From positions 1 through 25,323 of the forward strand of contig DFBT01000056.1 in assembly GCA_002366725.1 (NCBI GenBank): 25,323 nt of DNA, given 5' to 3'. Below are positions 23,996 through 25,323 of the stretch, in pieces; the stretch's first letter is position 1; each line of letters starts with the position of its first letter. The notes beneath the pieces were generated by a model. It was not told the DNA's origin, ran no database searches, and saw only the letters and a list, made by a program, of their open reading frames with translations. Origin of the DNA: Caldifarciminota bacterium UBA3073. GTDB lineage: Bacteria > Hydrothermota > UBA3073. A program made the translations under genes and the position numbers.

Positions 23996-24057
23996 TTCGT
24001 TTTACCTCCACTTATGATACTCTAATAGTAATTTTTCTTGTTTCTTGTCAATATTTT

Positions 24058-25323
24058 TTATTCTTTTAATACTACCCTTTTTGTTCTCTTTCTTATTTTT
24101 TCTGCAAGGTCGTCAAAGATAGAATAGACCAGAGGGACGATTACTAAAGTGAGTATTGTCCCAACGATAAGTCCTCCGATTACTGAAAGTGCCATTGGTG
24201 CCATCATAGCAGACATCCTGCCTTTGCGCACAGCCATCGGTAATAATCCCAAAATTGTAGTCAAATTTATAAGCACCACTGTTCTGAGTTTCGTCACTCC
24301 ACCTTGAATAATTGCCTCATTCCTGTTCATACCCCGTGCCCTGAGCTGATTTATATAATCCACAAGTACTATCCCAGCATTCACTATTACACCAACCAGG
24401 ATAAGCCCTCCTAATAGAGATGTCAATGAAACGGTCTTCCCTGTTAAAAGCAAAATCAATATCATTCCAACCATTGCAAATGGAAGGGTGAACATTACGA
24501 CCAACGGATGAACCAACGATTCAAAGGTAGCCGCCATAATCATATAGACAATTAAAATAGCAAGAAGGAGTACTGCTCCCAATGAGACAAAGGTCTCCTG
24601 CATCCTTTCAGCCTGACCACCGTATTCTACAAAATAACCTTCTGGTAAGCCAATCTTGGAGACTTCTTTTTGTACATCCGCCATAACACTTCCTAAATCT
24701 CTACCCGAAAAATCAGCATTTACAGATACTTTTCTTTTCTGATTCTCTCGTAAGAGTTTTACAGGTCCTTTTGTCTCCTCTATTTTCGCAATAGATTTAA
24801 GAGGCATATTTATACCCAACGGTGTTGAAATCGCAATATTTCCAATATCAGAGCGGGATTCCCTATCTATATCTTGCAACACAACTCTTGTATCAAACTC
24901 CTCACCTTTTTCTTTAAATCTTGTAGCAACCTTTCCCTTCATTGAGACCTCTACCTGACTTGCAATCTGTGCCGCAGTGAGACCAATCCTTGACGCAATC
25001 TGTCTATCAATCTTTATCTGGAGTTCAGGTTTGCCCTCTCCAATACTCCTATCAATATCTTTCACTCCTCTCACATTCTTTATCTTTTCCATAATCTCAA
25101 GAGATAACCTGTCCAGAACATCTAAATCTGGCCCAAATATCTTTATCTCAATAGGTGCCTCACCACCACCACCCATCATCCCGCTCATCATTTCGGGAAA
25201 CTCTATCTTTGCCCCTTCTATATCAGGAATCCTTGCCCTGATTGCATCCTTAATCTCTTCTCCAGAACGTTTCCTGTTCTCATCAAGTTTTATCATTACA
25301 TCTCCTTGATTCACTCCGCCACC
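24058..25323 (-). CDS. RND efflux transporter permease, C-terminal part (5' end outside window)
   Basis: The frame is open from the right edge (GGGVNQGDV) to the stop at 24058, 421 codons, and has no true start in the window. It shows the second porter domain (MMGGGGEAPIEIKIFGPDL), then helices with FVSLGAVLLLAILIVYMIMA, PLVVMFTLPFAMVGMILI and GVIVNAGIVLVDYINQLRARG, and ends with IFDDLAEKIRKRTKRV. It belongs to the HAE1/CusA-like inner-membrane pumps, which export small molecules with a periplasmic adaptor and outer-membrane channel. It ends 62 bp before the antitoxin gene and is a clear paralogue of the fragment at 22160-23749. Confidence 0.9.
   Translation of the reverse strand, partial: GGGVNQGDVMIKLDENRKRSGEEIKDAIRARIPDIEGAKIEFPEMMSGMMGGGGEAPIEIKIFGPDLDVLDRLSLEIMEKIKNVRGVKDIDRSIGEGKPELQIKIDRQIASRIGLTAAQIASQVEVSMKGKVATRFKEKGEEFDTRVVLQDIDRESRSDIGNIAISTPLGINMPLKSIAKIEETKGPVKLLRENQKRKVSVNADFSGRDLGSVMADVQKEVSKIGLPEGYFVEYGGQAERMQETFVSLGAVLLLAILIVYMIMAATFESLVHPLVVMFTLPFAMVGMILILLLTGKTVSLTSLLGGLILVGVIVNAGIVLVDYINQLRARGMNRNEAIIQGGVTKLRTVVLINLTTILGLLPMAVRKGRMSAMMAPMALSVIGGLIVGTILTLVIVPLVYSIFDDLAEKIRKRTKRVVLKE

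Overview
The window is a 25.3 kb stretch of a chromosome with moderate to low GC. Every protein gene reads on the minus strand; one tRNA gene reads on the plus strand. It looks like an uncultivated bacterium, possibly of a candidate phylum such as WOR-3/Stahlbacteria-like or Omnitrophota-like lineages. That guess rests on a secreted FG-GAP protein, a YfhO-type membrane protein, a tRNA with no encoded CCA, and intergenic DNA packed with short palindromic and period-7 repeats. No 16S gene is present, so the placement is an inference.

Layout in coordinate order; transcription of the protein genes runs right to left. (1) 1-10963 is a cell-surface polysaccharide operon: DUF354 glycosyltransferase-like protein, GT4 glycosyltransferase, GDP-sugar-type SDR, SAM methyltransferase, Wzx-like flippase, YfhO-family membrane protein, and a secreted beta-propeller protein that runs off the left edge. 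Three junctions are ATGA overlaps, so translation is probably coupled. (2) 11005-13347 is a decayed island: the 3' remnant of a second GT2 gene, an archaeal-type P-loop ATPase with remnants of a tandem copy, a broken HEPN toxin and an intact MNT nucleotidyltransferase antitoxin. (3) 13396-14304 is an intact dolichol-phosphate-mannose-synthase-like GT2 with C-terminal membrane helices. (4) 14813-14927 is a plus-strand initiator tRNA behind a consensus sigma70 promoter. (5) 15248-21775 is housekeeping: enolase, rhomboid protease, TPR lipoprotein, GatB and Era. (6) 22160-25323 holds two RND efflux genes. One is cut by the right edge; the other has lost its N-terminal half, where an antitoxin gene and a toxin start now sit.

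The most striking layer is noncoding. Most gaps contain nested inverted repeats built from recurring words (GGACGCAGATTAAC, ACCACAGAG, CCTGCCTGCC/GGCAGGCAGG) and arrays with a strict 7-bp period but differing unit sequence. Two such 35-bp arrays lie inside the yfhO-like reading frame. Two 65-66 bp elements with terminal inverted repeats occupy the same position within the GGACGCAGATT/AACGC repeat on either side of the tRNA. I see no CRISPR array, rRNA or full insertion sequence. I do not see a clearly new multi-gene system; the best leads are the repeat families, the atypical initiator tRNA and the rearranged toxin-antitoxin/RND locus.
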